The notes: generated from the letters alone by a model not told the origin. 64,000 nt of DNA from Podarcis raffonei (GCF_027172205.1 NC_070614.1:39686001-39750000); one strand, 5' to 3'. Shown: positions 1-13,400, counted from the first letter of the stretch. Translations and numbers: made by a program.

Positions 1-3000
1 GGTATGTCACGAAATGCAAAACATCGCAGCTGGGATTGTGCAGACAGCTGTGTTTTTGCTGGTGGCAGATGGTGGGGGACCCAGGCTGGTGGCAAAGAGT
101 GGGAGTGAGGAGAGGGAGAAATATACCTTTCCCAAACAACTGGTCCAGCCATGTTTGCTGTCATGTACAACTGTACGGATAGGGGCCGTGCATTATTCTG
201 TGCCTTGATGCAAGCAAAAGAAAAGTTCAAAATGTAGTATCCCGAGAAGTGTCTCTTTTATTAAAAATAAATCAAGTTTCTAGCCTTTTTAAGGCTTCAA
301 AGGGTGGCTTCAAAGTGTGTGGCAATGTCAGGGATTGGGGCTGGTTTGGGGCTGGTTTTCAATGCCAAAGTACATTCAAGATGGGAATGCCTCTGAATGT
401 GCTCAGACTGCCTTCCCCTCACACCTTCTTGGTTAAAAAAATCAGCATTTTCTCAGAATGCTGTCAAGAGAATGCAGGGCAAAAGCTTTCTGCTGCTTCC
501 TCTGATTATCAGAAGAAGAAGAAATTATGCCCTCGTGTCCTGCATATGTAAATTTGTTTATTCCATAATAAACATTATTCCATAATGCCCCAGAATGACT
601 GAGGCAACCCAGTCAGATGGGCGGACAACAACAGCAGCAGCAGCAACAACAACATATAGATTTGAGAAATCCAGACTTCTATACCATAGAAACTGCACAT
701 AAAGCTGTGCCTATAGGGAAGGATGGGCAAGGACAGACAGACTGCAAGAAGGTATATGAATCCATGAGCAGCACAACGTACATTCTACTCCTTTTGAGTT
801 TGTGAATCCCTACATAAATTTGAAGATATGAAGCTGCCTTGTACTGGATCAGGCCGCTTGCCTGTCTAGCCCTGTCTGCTTTGATTGCCATTTTTTCTCT
901 AGGTCATCTGACATCCCCATCACCTGCTGCTGGACCCTTTAACCTTTATATCCCAAAGGATCTGGGAGCAGCAGCGGAATGAAGGTCAATACACGAAAGG
1001 TTACTCCTGACAAGATGGAGCGTTGTTGGTGTCTGGCTCTCGTGGAATGGTCAGCTGGTGTTTGCCCTCCCCAAGATGGGGTTGCAGCCCGACTTTGATC
1101 ACATTCACAATTTAGGAGTTCTCATAAATCCACCTTTGTCCCTGAAAGCCTAAATAGCCTCAGTAGCTTAGTCAGGTGTGCTGAGTTCCGCCTGTCCTAG
1201 ACACAGATAATCCAGCCAGGGCCGTCCATGCTCTGATAAGTTAGACACCTGCAACACAATTCACTCTTCTTGGAAAGCGCTTTTTTCAGAGGGCATTTGG
1301 GGACTTGCGGCTATTCCTGGTATTTGAAGGTATCAGTTTTTCTGGTTTTTGTTGGCCTCCTGATTTTGAATGTGTGTTTTGTCTGGTTGTTGCCCATGTG
1401 ATAATGCAGTTCTTGGGCTGAAAAGGCTTCCTTGCCCCTGCTCAAGATATCGCAATGGCAGACCAGTGGCAGACTCGCTCAAACCAATGGTGCTCAGTTC
1501 TTGCCTGGCTGGCTGCTGTCAGGGACTCGCCTCACCTTTTAACATTACAGCACAGCTCTGGGATGAACCCATCAAAGTTTCTCCCAAGCCACAGCTTCTG
1601 CACCTGAGAGGGCTTTCTGAAAAGGTTGGACAAATTCATGGCGGACCAGTCAAACCAAGGCTATTAGCAGTGGCACGGGTGTGTGGGGCTACAACAAAAT
1701 ATTAAAGTGTGAAGTGCTGTCATTTGGGATCCCTGCCGTTTTATTCAATTCTGGTTTCTCTCCCCTCACAACTGTCAGTCAGTGTTGTGGGGCTGCTGAT
1801 CATGCTCAGCACTTGGCTGTTTGACCCCTTCCTTTTGTGTGTTTGTGTGGCGCCATTTTGGGTACAAAAGCAACAATCTCTCTCTCTCTCTTCCTTGGAA
1901 TCTTTTTGTGTTACTGGTTTTATTGCTGTGTGAGTGTAACCAAGAGGTCCATATTGTTGTGTGGTGTACAGTGGGCAAGAAAACAATTGTTGCTCTGTGC
2001 TCATAGCTGGATTCTGACCCTTTCTTCTCTCACTCTTCGATTTCCTCACTTTCCTTGTCAACTGGTAGCCAGGAAACTAGTCAAGTGTCAGAAGAATTGC
2101 ATTTATTTTGGAAGGTGTGCCAGTCATTCTGCCCCTTGGGGACTTCCGAGGAAACAGGTTTTCTGTTTGAAGGTGAAGCTGTCTCAAATTCAGGATATGG
2201 CCCATATCCCAGAACCCAGAACCTTTTCAATTATAGATTGAACTTTCTGTTTCTTCCCTCTCTCTGGGCTTCTGTGCTACAAGTCCAGTAATTGGGGAAA
2301 AAGGCCTAACAATCCCTCACTGTCTTTGAATCACCAAAGCCTATTATTCCCTTCCCCTTTTGAAAACATTTGTCTTTCATTAGTATACTGTCTTAAGAAG
2401 CTGAAAGCAAAATCCATATTTTATTTTTGCTTCTGAGAATGTTGTGGAATCAGATGAGCTTTCCAGCTTGTTTTCTCATCCTTTTAAATTAATGTATCTC
2501 ATATTTCTTATGCACACGCACAACCTTGGGGGATTCTTTTTTTCCTAGTTGCTTTTCTTTTGTAACCATGATTACATTTTTAATTGCACTGCTTTCTTAG
2601 TCCTTGGCTCCTTAGTCCCTCAAATGTTCTTAGGTGGGGGTTTTTTGTTTCCCTTTCTTCAGGAGCACATATTATGTTGAGGGATTTATTGGGCATGGCA
2701 CGGTGGGGGATGACTGGATAAACGGACCATGTTGTTCCCCAGAGTTGCCAGATCAGGAGCACCCCAGACCCTGAGAGTTCAGGGTTCAAATCTGAGACCT
2801 TAGAATAAACCCTGGTGATGTGCTGATTTTCTCCTCTACATTTCTTCCCACCACTAAGCTCAGGAGACGGAGGTTAATTGGGAGAGGAAAGGAGGGATCT
2901 GAGGAAGGTAGACCCTCTAGAGCAGACTTTCTCAACCCAGATGTTCTCTGGGTTCCCTCTACAACTCCCATCACTAAGCCCTGCTGCCTCTTCAGCTTCC

Positions 3001-5080
3001 AACACCTCCTCCATCTTCTCCCTCTGACCACTCATTGTCATCCCACCACTACTCCCTGAGCTCTGAGCCTTCTTCCCTTGGGTTCCCCAGCTGGCAAGAG
3101 GGCAACGCCTCCCCCCTCCCACATACATCCTAAAGACTGAGCATGCTCTGTAGAATGCCAACTGGAAAATAGTAATGGAGCATGGGAGGTTGGGGTTGGA
3201 ACAGGAGTGGAATGCTCTGCTTAGATTCTGACAAAATCCTGAACAGGAGCATTCCTTTTAGCATCACAATTTTGCTGCTGGCCCCACTTGTATGTCTGGT
3301 TTCCACCTCTCTGAAACAAACAGCAGGGCATGTCTGCCTATCGTGATCTACTTGTGATCTTCCATGGAGACAAATTATTAGTGAGTCGGTGCTGCAGTAG
3401 AGAGTTTTGATCCAATCCAGCAAAGATGAAGGGCATTTTTGGATAGTGCTGTTTCTTTCCTCCAAACAAACACATTTTCCTATCCCATGGTGAGCACTAA
3501 CCAACCACAACAAACAACCGTTCTGCAGGTTCTCACTATGGTCCAGCTTGAACTGGGTAAAGGACAGCTGTGGTAAGCGTCTGTTGTCTGGTTCCAGTGA
3601 CATTGCCCTGAACACTTCCAGCCCTCTAATACCTTAATCAATTTTGCAACTGTCCTTAAAATATTTGCACTTTATTTCTTCAGTAAACTGAAGGCTCAGT
3701 CTATATATAAATCAAAATTCATGTGCCAGTCTGCAGAAGAAAATAAAAAGACAGCCTACCTGATTCATGAGATGTTAATACAAGGTTGACAGCCTCCTTG
3801 ATAAGGAACTGTCTCACTGATCCAGCATTTGACTTACTGATATGCATGCTTGTAACACAGAGTTTGAAGCAGGGTTCACGTTGTGGGTGAAGAAACTGTC
3901 TTAGTGCTTATCTTGACCCCAAGAGAGTTCTTACACTTTGTGGCGCTATGGCGGTGGGTGAGGGGGTCCCTGATACAGAGACATGACTTAAACATTTGAG
4001 GGATAAGAAGCAGTCTTGAAGCCACCCTTTGAGATAAAGAGTGCTTGCATTCTGTGAGGCAATAAGAGATTATTAGAAAGGAAGCACATGTCACAGTCAC
4101 TAGCAAAATACTTCCAATCCCTAAAGCAATGGATCTGAAACATAATTTACTCATTTCAAGCAAAAAAAAGAAGACCCCTCGTTGTTTATTTGTTTGATAG
4201 GTAGGTTGACAACGATTAGCTGTTGGGTAACTGTCCTGGCCAGTGGAGTTTCTCCATCTACCAGATTTCCAGTGACCCTTGAATTCATCCCAGAGAAGGC
4301 CAATTTCTGTGAGGCCTTCAAGTATCTTGAATATATATGTGTATATTTAGGTATTTGTGCTTCTTGAATTTTTATATTTCAGGTTGTATGGAACTTTGTG
4401 CCGCAATATCACAGATTCCTCAATGGGACACTTTTCTGCTGCTGCCGTCTCTTAGAATGCCTTTAAAGCCTTCTTGTGGCCTAGTAGGATAGGCTTAGGC
4501 ATGGATTTGACAACAGGATGAACTAGTAACTGTGCTTGTTTATTAAATGGATATAATGCATATTAAGGGATTCTGATATTTACCCTGGGTTCTTAAGTGT
4601 GCTTGATAACAGTTCCCCAAAAACTCTGATCCCAAAGTTCCTTCACTTGTACTTCCGGCTGCTTGAGCATTTTAGCTGATTTTTTTGTTTAACTTTGTGC
4701 AAGTTTCTTTGGGTGAAGCCTTTACACCAGGCAGCTTCTTTGCCTAATCCAGCCACAGGCTCCCTTCTTCTGATCTTCACCATCAAAGCAATGTGAACAC
4801 ACTGGGGACGAATAGTTTAATATTCAGGCCTCAGCTATTCACTTTTACCTCTGCTTCCTCTGGTCTTTGCCTCACCCCTCCTTGATCAAACTGCCTTTCC
4901 CCCAATCTCTACGGACAGTTATTTCTCTTCGCGGATCTTTCTTCACTGACTAGACCTTCCAGCCCAATACCCTCTGTTGTTTCCCAGACCAAACACAACT
5001 TTAGTCTCTGGCCCTTATTTCAGCTCTGGAGATGGGAGAGTACAGTACCTTCCTAAGTCTAGATTAGTGGGCATGGAGCA
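1..5080. other. Intergenic, no recognised gene
   Basis: No frame here gives a protein I recognise. The longest open frame, 161 codons on the minus strand at 3130-3615, has no domain, splice context or composition pointing to a gene. A short CAG/CAA tract lies near 625-655 and a TC tract near 1876-1890. Around 2925-2990 there is a fragment of the 'acaactcccatca' type of small DNA transposon seen elsewhere in the window. The rest looks like unique or very old repeat-derived sequence. Confidence 0.6.
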
Positions 5081-5169
5081 GCCTGCATGGCACACAGCTC
5101 TGCCGCTCTCTCCTACCCATGCACCTGCCTGACAGAGCGACCTCATTCTGCCTAATGGTAGAGCCGGCT

Positions 5170-5705
5170 CTGATAATGTCCAATGCTTGTTGGAAGCTAT
5201 TCACTTTAGCTTTCTGACTGTGGGATTGTTGCTACAGCAGTCAAGTACAACATTTCCCTGTTCCCTATTATGGATACACAGGGGAATGTGGCTCCAGAAA
5301 GGGAGGACTATCTGTCATATCTGCTCTGGAGCTTCCTCCCCCTGTGTGTCACCAGGTAGATGGGCATGACCCTAGCTGACCAGATAAAAGGGCTGGCCAC
5401 ACCACCATCTGTCTCTTGGGCTCTTACTCTCTTGCTCTTGGACTCTTGCTCTCCTGGCTCTCAGCCAGTGCATGACTCAACCTTCACATAGGATGGAGCC
5501 CACAAGCAGAAAGTCTGAGATTTCTTTTCACTGTAGCTCAGACTTCTTTTCACTGTAACCACAAGATAAAGCCTGCCTTCAGATTACTGCTGTGAACTGA
5601 ATGTGAGTAAAACTTTATTCTTACTTTTAAAGAAGACTGTGCTGTGTTATTATTAAGAAGGAAATAAAGGGGACACTTACCAGGAACAATCCAGACTGGA
5701 CAAGC
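5170..5705 (+). repeat. LTR-like fossil, probably solo
   Basis: The layout resembles an LTR. There is a CT-rich stretch after a TATA-like 'agataaaagg' near 5383, then splice- and tail-like sequence with 'aataaagg' near 5664. No internal coding region follows, so a solo LTR is the simplest reading. The ends are approximate and no target duplication was confirmed. The family cannot be told by eye and the call is an inference from layout. Confidence 0.3.
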
Positions 5706-5845
5706 CAGACTGGATTGCTTAATTAAAGGATTCATCAACTTGCTTCCAATAAGTTGCGAAGGGAATGTGCTCTGCTGTTTACTCACTAGCACGAATGAGG
5801 AGGGATAATATCAAAACAATATATCCTCTCCTGCCTTCCTTAACA

Positions 5846-6194
5846 GGACGCGGGTGGCGCTGTGGGTTAAACCACAGAGCCTAGGGCTTGCCAATCAGAA
5901 GATTGGCGGTTCGAATCCCTGCAACGGGGTGAGCTCCCGTTGCTCGGTCCCTGCTCCTGCCAACCTAGCAGTTTGAAAGCACGTCAAGTGCAAGTAGATA
6001 AATAGGTACCGCTCCGGTGGGAAGGTAAATGGCATTTCCGTGCACAGCTCTGCTTCGCCAGAAGCGGCTTAGTCATGCTGGCCACATGACCCGGAAGCTG
6101 TACGCCGGCTCCCTCGCCAGTAAAGCGAGATGAGCACCACAACCCCAGGTTGTCCGCAACTGGACCTAACGGTCAGGGGTCCCTTTACCTTTTA
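5846..6194 (+). repeat. Sauria-type tRNA SINE, full length
   Basis: The tRNA-like head has an A box ('gtggcgctgtgggttaaacc') and a B box ('ggttcgaatccc'). The body is the standard squamate SINE body and the tail ends in 'ccctttacctttta'. A perfect 12-bp direct repeat, CCTTCCTTAACA, flanks it at 5834-5845 and 6195-6206, which marks the insertion and suggests it is fairly young. The tail of this SINE family is related to the BovB LINE, which is its usual mobilising partner. Confidence 0.93.
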
Positions 6195-6239
6195 CCTTCC
6201 TTAACATCCCCACACTAAGAAGGATTTGCATGGGGTTAA

Positions 6240-6580
6240 AACAGAGAAGGGAGCCTCCCAATTCCTAAATTGGCTCACTCTTTTTTTATCTCTGTGCTGA
6301 CCTGAAACTAATATTCTTCAGTTGCAGCTCTCACTTCCGGCCTCCCTCTTCACTTCTCCTTTGGACCTTTTGAAGAAGGGTCAGCCTTGGGTCTATTTCT
6401 GCTGAGATCGAATAGCAGGCACAGCTCCTTGTATCTCCAACTTAGCTTGCTAGAACTAGGAATGCTTTGCTATCCAATAATGCATTTCCACTAATAAACC
6501 TAAGCTCTCTTATTTTTCCTACCAAGTGCCTCTCTGTGTGATTGCAAACAGCTGAACCAGCTATCTCACAGAAAAGGGAT
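6240..6580 (+). repeat. LTR-like fossil fragment
   Basis: A tail with 'aataaacctaagctctctta' near 6494 is followed by 'tgcctctctgtgtgattgca', an arrangement like the R-U5 part of an LTR. No coding part is attached. The ends are uncertain and the call rests on layout alone. Confidence 0.25.
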
Positions 6581-7016
6581 TCAATATGCAGTCAGCTTCA
6601 AGCTGCGTGTTAATTTAGCAAGTAAAACAACAGCCCTCACAGGGATGTACAATGACAGAAGAAGATGCGATCCGTCCTGATCCTGGCTTCCAGCCGTGAC
6701 ACACAGGGAGAGGAGGCAGCAAACAAGTTTGGGAATTTTGGGATTTACACTTTTTGAAATATGGCATTCCTACCATACACAAGGTGAAAAAATTATGGAG
6801 AGGTCACCTCAATGTGAGGCTCTAGGCCCAAGTGTTTGTCTGTTAAAGCACAGAGCCTCAAAAGTATGGTTTTTTGTAATGTAAAATGCTTAATAAAAAT
6901 TATTATAAAAAAACAAAAAGTATGGTTAGACCCAGGGAATATAAAAGGGCTCAGACTGTGTACACACTGCTGTTTGCTTCCATGTGCTCCCACTGTTGGT
7001 TTGGGAACACAAATTG

Positions 7017-7339
7017 GCCACACAAACCATACATTTGAAGCACCGCAATGCCACTTCAAATAGTCTTGGCTTCCCCCAAAGTATTATGGGAGCTGTAGTT
7101 TGTCCTGGGTGCTGAGAGAGATGTTAGGAGGCCCCCTATTCCCTGCACAGAGCTACAGTTCCCAGAGTTCCCTGGGAAGAAGGGTTGACTGTTAAACCAA
7201 TTCTGGGAATTTTAGCATTATAAGGAAAATAGAGGTCTCCTAACAACTTTCAGCACCCAAAACAAACTACAGCTCCCATAATTTGGGGGAAGCCATGACC
7301 GTTTACAGTGGCATTCAAATGTACGGTGTAGATGTGGGC
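7017..7339. repeat. Foldback DNA element, GGCCAC family
   Basis: The two halves are inverted copies of each other. The left arm runs through 'ttcccccaaagtattatggg' and 'agctgtagtttg'. The right arm reads back as 'caaactacagctcccataat' and 'ttgggggaagcc'. The outer arms ('ggccacacaaacc' and 'gtagatgtggg') also pair. No coding region is present. Related copies lie at 12102, 17518 and 52749. Confidence 0.7.
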
Positions 7340-7728
7340 GATGTTAGCCACAATCCATATCTATTCCCTGTCCTGAATTGAGCCTGTCGTTTCTTATGAA
7401 ATGCTGAGTTTTGATGTGTTCATCCCCGAACCAGCTTCGATCCAAACTGAGAAAAGGATGGCCTAACTGCATTTTAAATCACTAATGCAGTCAGCCGCGG
7501 TTGAGACAGCTCTCCTCAAAACAAGTCACCCATTAGCTGATCTCTCTGCGGGGTTTTGCCTCAGAATAGCTTCGTTTTGTACTAGAGTCCAGATGGATCC
7601 ACAATGAGTGACCTGGCCTGTCTGTATCTTCTCCCTCTGCCCCAGATCGCTTGCTGGACCTACATCCTTCTGACCCGTTCAGGGCTGCACCTGATCTGGG
7701 GAAAATTTCTGTCACATCTCTCTCTCAG

Positions 7729-7975
7729 AGAGCCAGTGTGGTGTAGTGGTTAAGAGCGGTAGTTACCTAATCTGGGGAACCGGGTTCGCATCTCCGCTCC
7801 TCCACATGCAGCTGCTGGGTGACCTTGGGCCAGTCATACTTCTTTGAAGTCTCTCAGCCCCACTTACCTCACAGAGTGTTTGTTGTGGGGGAGGAAGGGA
7901 AAGGAGAATGTTAGCCGCTTTGAGACTCCTGAAGGGGAGTGAAAGGCGGGATATCAAATCCAAAACTCTTCACTC
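7729..7975 (+). repeat. tRNA-derived SINE, 'gccagtgtggtgtagtgg' type
   Basis: It starts with the tRNA-like 'gccagtgtggtgtagtggtt', has a B box near 'ccgggttcgcatctc', and continues with 'gggtgaccttgggccagtca' and a tail ending in 'gaaaggcgggatatcaaat'. This is a common squamate SINE. A second plus-strand copy is at 26606, and old reversed remnants occur near 17940, 22618 and 61741. Confidence 0.8.
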
Positions 7976-7999
7976 TTCTCTCATCCAGAATGAAGTTTC

Positions 8000-8770
8000 A
8001 GGAATATAAACCAGACTTTGGGGGAAGATGCACATTGACATTTACAGCTGGGGAGCACTGAGAATGACAGAGAAGCTTCAAAGCTGTCTGATGAGCCAAC
8101 AACAGAGAGTTTTTAGGTACACACACACAAAGCCACTGCTTCTTGAGTCTAGCTGCTCTTGAAAATAAATCCCCATATGACTAGGAAGCTTAAAACTCCC
8201 TCCCAAGCCGCCACAGGGCTCCGCAAATCAGCAAGCCAACCAACTCCGGAGTCTTTGTTGCTCCTTACAGCACCTTGGGGAAAGACCTATTTGCAAAAGA
8301 ATAATAATGGTTCCTGTACAATGCTTTTGTCCTATAGCCCTTTCTGCCACAGGTTCTATCTCTAGGTGGAGCTGGCAATTCCAGCTGTGCTCTGCATTAA
8401 CACTTGCCCAACCCTTTCATTGGTAAATAAATGTGTTTCTACGCAGAGCTTCCCGAGAGTCCCTGTTCTTCTAGCACTGTCTGCAGTTTAGGGTAGCTTT
8501 GTGCCATTCAAACCCCTGGCGGGCAATTGTTGTTTTTTATAATCTATGCTCCATATGAATCTTTTAACACGTTTGCATAAAATCCACACTGCTGGAAATG
8601 TTTCCTGGCACAGTTTGGGGCAAGCCCAACCCCCCAGCCGGCCGCAAGGTCCTGTGCTTTGGTTAATCTATTCTGGCTTCCCCCATGGCTGCTTGTCTGT
8701 AATGGACTTCTCCAGAATGCCTCGATATTCAGCATTCATCTCGATTTGCTTGCACAAAGCTTACGCAGTG
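8000..8770. other. Intergenic, nothing recognised
   Basis: No coding exon, RNA gene or clear repeat was recognised. The short open frames on both strands overlap each other and show no domain. Confidence 0.5.
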
Positions 8771-8774
8771 AAGC

Positions 8775-8935
8775 AGACCAGAAGCTGCCTCTGACTGAGC
8801 CAGGCCAGTTGGTCCATTAAGCTCAGGATTATCTGCACCGACCAGCAGAGATTCAGACAGGGATCTCTTCCAGTCCTACTGGGAGATGCTGGGGACATGT
8901 GAATCAGATGCTGTATCACTGAGCCACTCCCGATT
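8775..8935 (-). repeat. tRNA-derived SINE remnant, reversed
   Basis: Reading on the minus strand gives a decayed 'gctcagtgatacagcatctg' head and a tail ending in 'ctcagtcagaggcagcttct', the usual end of this squamate SINE. It has diverged, so it is old. Confidence 0.6.
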
Positions 8936-9164
8936 TCTAGACTTCACTGAGCATTTGTTCCGATTTGTTTACAGGGAGGTTACATGACAATGAGCATTCA
9001 CCCTTGTTTGCTTGCGGGTTTTCTTTACACCTTTTCCACTTAATCCTTTGTTCATCCCATTTGTATTTCCACACTGCAAAAATTCATTTTTTAAAAAGTA
9101 GATTTGTTGCAATAGGGTGCCAGAGAACTTTAAGCCACTCTTAACTGTTTCAGGAGGGCTCGTG

Positions 9165-9245
9165 CTTTATTAATTTATTATTTTATTCATTTATTAAATT
9201 TATATACTGCCCTTTATCCAAAGGTCTCTTGGCGGTTCACAGACT
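9165..9245 (-). repeat. LINE 3' end fragment, CR1/L2 type
   Basis: On the minus strand it reads 'gtgaaccgccaagagacc...agggcagtatataaatttaa', the standard 3' end of CR1/L2-type LINEs in reptiles, followed by an A/T-rich tail. Only the terminus is present. Confidence 0.6.
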
Positions 9246-9249
9246 TCAG

Positions 9250-12100
9250 GTGTTTCTATCCAGAGAAGAACGTATAAAAGGACAACTTACAGTTATCCAT
9301 AATCTGTCGCTGTTTGTGTAATGGCTGCCCAAGAACGTTGTGGTATTTGCTGAGTGAAGGAAGCCCAAGCCTGCAACTCTGAGCTCCTTGAAGGAAAGGT
9401 GAACTGTGCATGAAAAATAAAGAAATAAATGAATTGGAAGCAATCTAGGTGCTACAGACTGTTGTTCCTCAGACTGCTTGTGCAGAAAGGCTAGTTGTTC
9501 TCAATACTGTACAATTTCCACACACAAGTTGTTCTCAATACAAGTATAATAATACTTCCTCTTTATTATTTATAGAAAGCTTTATATTACCTTCTGATTC
9601 TCATCACTTTCCCTATAATCTGCCAGGAAAGCTGATCTACAGGAAATTAAATATGGGATCAGCAGAGCTGGTTTATTGAATCTTGGTTTTTGGCCCAGGA
9701 ATTTGGGAACTGCTGATCATGTCTTCTTCCTCTGCCAGGCAGTGAGTTTTCAAGAAGCCAAAGTAGACTCCTAATGTATTCTCCAAAATGACTGACATTG
9801 TCTTTTCACAACAGTAGCCAACCCTGGTCTGCTTTGAGGGCAGGCCCAGGATTACCCAGCCATAACTTGAAGTTTAAGTCTTCTCACAGGTCATTTCCAT
9901 GGTTTCCCACGAAATGCTAGTGTTGACTTCTATAAATCTGCATACGTTTGTACTGATATGCGTACAGTATAAAATAATGAAACAGAACCGAAATCGTTAC
10001 AACCTTGTAAAAGTATTTGACTACTTCTGCAACTGTATTGCATCATATTGGATAATATGTCTGACCATAATGTCCCCAGAAATAAATGAAAGAGCATCTT
10101 TTGTTCTAAACTATAAACACAAGCATAAAATGTTATGTAAATATATTTCAAACTGGTACACTTGTTTTATCCTTTTTACAATTGTGCTGTTTCTCTTTTC
10201 TGTTCTCTCCACTGGCTTCCACTTTTCTTACGTCTTCTGCTGAAGGTCTTCTACAGCAGCTTTTGCCAACCAGGTGCCCTCTTGATGTTTTGAACTACAA
10301 CTCCCATCAGCCGAAATCAGCATGGGATTTGTAGTCCAAAACATCAGGAGGGCTGGAGAAGGCTGCTCGAGTGGACTAACTAGCCTTCCTAGTCTGTTGC
10401 AGTGAAAACAACTAAGAATCTTGATGCAGCTTAAAAACAAATTTGTTGCAAAAGAATAAGGTACTAAATAAGCCTCGTGTATTTTTATGGGTATGAAGAG
10501 TTCTTACAGCTTTACAAGGAACGAGTCTGTGGCTTATAGAATATGCAGTAATAACCAATCTAATGTGGCTTTATGGAGACACTTTGCCTGTGTATGCACT
10601 AAGCCTAATGTAGCAGGGCAAGGCAGAATTAATCTGCAATGAGCTTTCGTTTTGGGACTGAAACCAATTTCTCAAGAAGCACTTTTCAGGGGCAAAAAAA
10701 AAAGAGTGCACTAGATATAGATTGTGTGTGGACTATGTAGGGGGGGAAACCCTGTTCCTCCATCTCCATTAATTCTAGAATTATAATGTGGGTATGCGAG
10801 CTGTGTATAGTATCACATGAATATATTCTAAAATATCACAACTGTGTTGGCTGAATATATCTTTCAAATGCTGGCTGCCCCACAGCAATGAAAAACAGAA
10901 ACAGCTGTCCAGGTGTAACATATGTGTTTCAATCTATAAAGTCTCCTTCAGTGGCATTTGGTTGTAAAAGTGCATCTCCTTGTTTTGTGAGCTCAGAGGA
11001 CAAATTCATAGACACACAATTTTTAATAACATACATTTTTTTGGGGGGGAGAATTAATCATTCAAATTTTTTTCAGTAAAGAAAACTCATTATGTGATAT
11101 ATATTATGCTCTTTCAGACTTTTGTAGTTCAAGGAAAAATCGTCTGAGGCTCTTCTGCAGCCAGTACGGCTCTTCTGCAGCCAGTACGGCACTGTTTTAT
11201 GTCCCTGTGGAAAATAATCTCTCCAAGTTATAATTATACAACTCATTTTAAAAAACCAAACACCTCTTATTAAAAAGCAATGTTAAGCGAAGTGTTAAAT
11301 TAGCAGTTTCACACTGAAGTTTCTTTCCCCCCAGTATGGCTACCTTAAAGTCAACAACAGATTATCCAGGGAGTTTTAAACCATCTCCCACTGGTTTCTG
11401 AATATAGCAAAACTTATGTCAGAGTCGTGTCCATTTATTCCTACACAAAAGAATAAAGGCACTCCAATCTGACACAGCTTTTCCTTGCTCAAGGGCAAGA
11501 GCTAGAGCATTCTCTGAAGCTCATTTTTGGAATGTTGTTCTGCACCTCCATATATGCATTTATGCAGATGACCACTTAAATATCCAGTAGTCATCCACTC
11601 TTAAGTAAAATGCATAGTGGGTTTTTTTTATGCTTGGTCATTTATTCCACTCTTTCTACAAATGACACCATACCACCACCACCAAATATCTCAGCTGAAA
11701 AGTCAGGCATATGAAATTTGACCGGCTGCTAACACCTCTTTGTGCCATTTCCTCTGTTTTACATGCCAATTGCTCATTACTGAGTGATTAGTGAAGTTTG
11801 TAGAAGGGATGGAAATTTGACTGACACACTAAACGAAACAGCAGTAAAAATAACGTGTTGTCATGGGAGAGATTCCTTGCTACAATTGAACAAAAGGATT
11901 TGTATTGTAAAACCTGCCACCTTAGTTGTTTCTGGGATTACTTCACCAAACTGCCAGGAGTGCTGGTTTCCTTCAGCCCATCCCCTCCAACCACTAGGCA
12001 ATACTTCCTTCCTAGAAGCCTTAATATCTGTCTCCCGGCCCCTTCTTGACACAGAAATCAGATCCCACCTTTCTCCCAGTGAAGAAGAGTTCAGAGATCA
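9250..12100. other. Intergenic, mostly unassigned
   Basis: The stretch is AT-rich and has no recognised exon. Two small items stand out. One is a palindromic small DNA transposon remnant near 10255-10370 with opposed 'actacaactcccatcag' and 'tttgtagtccaaaacatcag' arms. The other is a 20-bp tandem duplication at 11148-11190. The 114-codon frame at 9899 and the 129-codon frame at 11784 have no recognisable domain. Confidence 0.5.
11148..11190. repeat. Tandem duplication, 20-bp unit x2
   Basis: The unit GGCTCTTCTGCAGCCAGTAC occurs twice in perfect tandem, followed by three more bases of a third copy. The perfect identity points to a recent slippage event. Confidence 0.9.
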
Positions 12101-12101
12101 C

Positions 12102-12261
12102 GGTTGCATACACACCACACATTTAAAGCATATTCCCCCTCAAAGAAGATTCCTGGGAGCTATAGTTTGCTAAGGGTGCTGGGAACTGTAGGAGTAAACT
12201 ACAGTTCCCATGATTCTTGGGTGGTGGGGATGTGCTTTAAATATATGGCACAGATGCAGCC
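12102..12261. repeat. Foldback DNA element, GGCCAC family, short copy
   Basis: The arms 'cacatttaaagca' and 'tgctttaaata' are inverted, as are 'gattcctgggagctatagtt' and 'aactacagttcccatgattc'. It is a 160-bp derivative of the larger elements at 7017 and 52749. Confidence 0.65.
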
Positions 12262-12784
12262 TGCGGCCATTATTACTCTTTCTATCATACCATTCGCCAC
12301 TTCCGGATAAGCCAAGCGTCCCTGTTTCCATCTGATTTTGCCTTCCATTTAAGAAAGGTGTTGGGTTCTTATTCATCACTGATCTCTTGTGGTGCAGCTG
12401 GCTTCTTGCAGCCAAATGTCTCCACCTGAAGGCTAAAGCTGCACATTGCAACCAGGTATTAACTTTTGATTGTTGTCAGGACCTCCCCGAAGGAGAAAGG
12501 GATTCTGGAGGTCTCCTTCAAGGCACAAACTCACGGGGCGACTGCAAAGAAGCGAGCAATCAGGTTCAGCTAATAAAATGCAAATCTGAGGGATAGCCAG
12601 GCTTCCCCATCACACGGAAAACCAATCTCAAGCATATTCCATGCACAATGGGAATACAGGCTAAATTTGAAGAGGTGAGTGACCTTCTTATCTAAGTAGC
12701 AACCTTTCCCACTTCCCACTTTTTATTTCTGCCTTCCTGAGCAGTGGAAGAATGCTAATGGCCCTTCTCCCTCAGCAGTCATGA

Positions 12785-12930
12785 AATCATAGAATCGCTG
12801 ATTTAGAAGGGACCCTAAGGATCATCTAGTCCCACCCCCTGCAGTGCAGGAATATGCAGCTGTCCTGTACGGAGATTGGACCTGCAACCTGGTTTTTATC
12901 ACCACCACACACTAACCAACTGAGCAATCC
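12785..12930 (-). repeat. tRNA-derived SINE, reversed
   Basis: On the minus strand there is a tRNA-like head ('ctggattgctcagttggtta'), then a central 'gcaggttgcaggtccaatct' region. The end is the typical 'gactagatgatccttagggt' and 'ccttctaaatcagcgattct'. Confidence 0.75.
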
Positions 12931-13199
12931 AGGTGGTTCAGTTTTTGGAGCCCTACCTGTTGAGCTGTGGCCATTTCCCTTGCAGTTTACTCAAACCCAC
13001 ATGGCAATACCCAGATTGGAGCGTCCTCCTTACCCACATCACCCCCCTGCTCTGATTCTACAGTGTTTTAAATGGGGACTATTTTCCCTTTAAAAAAATT
13101 GTCGCCATGGGTTAGCCTTGCTCCTCTCACCGGTGAGCTTGAGATTTCTCTTTTGAGATTGTCTCGTGTAGGCTATTTAGACTCCGGAGTGTAGGCTGT

Positions 13200-13400
13200 T
13201 TGTTTATTTTTATGCTACCAAACTGTTTTCTCCCTCATCCCACATCTTAATCAAGCGTCTTAATTTGGAAATGAGGGTTTAACTGGATGCTGTTGCCTTC
13301 AGCTCCATCCTCCGCGCCTCAGCCTTTTAGATATTTGAAGATGGCTATCATACCTCCTCTCTGTCTCTTCATGTTTTCTTGAAAATGAAATAAATACAAA
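13200..13400 (+). repeat. CR1-like LINE fragment
   Basis: The stretch around 'agatatttgaagatggctat' followed by 'catacctcctctctgtctc' matches the well-known 3' part of amniote CR1 LINEs. It is short and old, and its ends are approximate. Confidence 0.5.

Noticed and set aside
3130-3615. 161-codon minus-strand frame
   Set aside because: No domain, no signal or exon context, ordinary composition; length is possible by chance in 64 kb.
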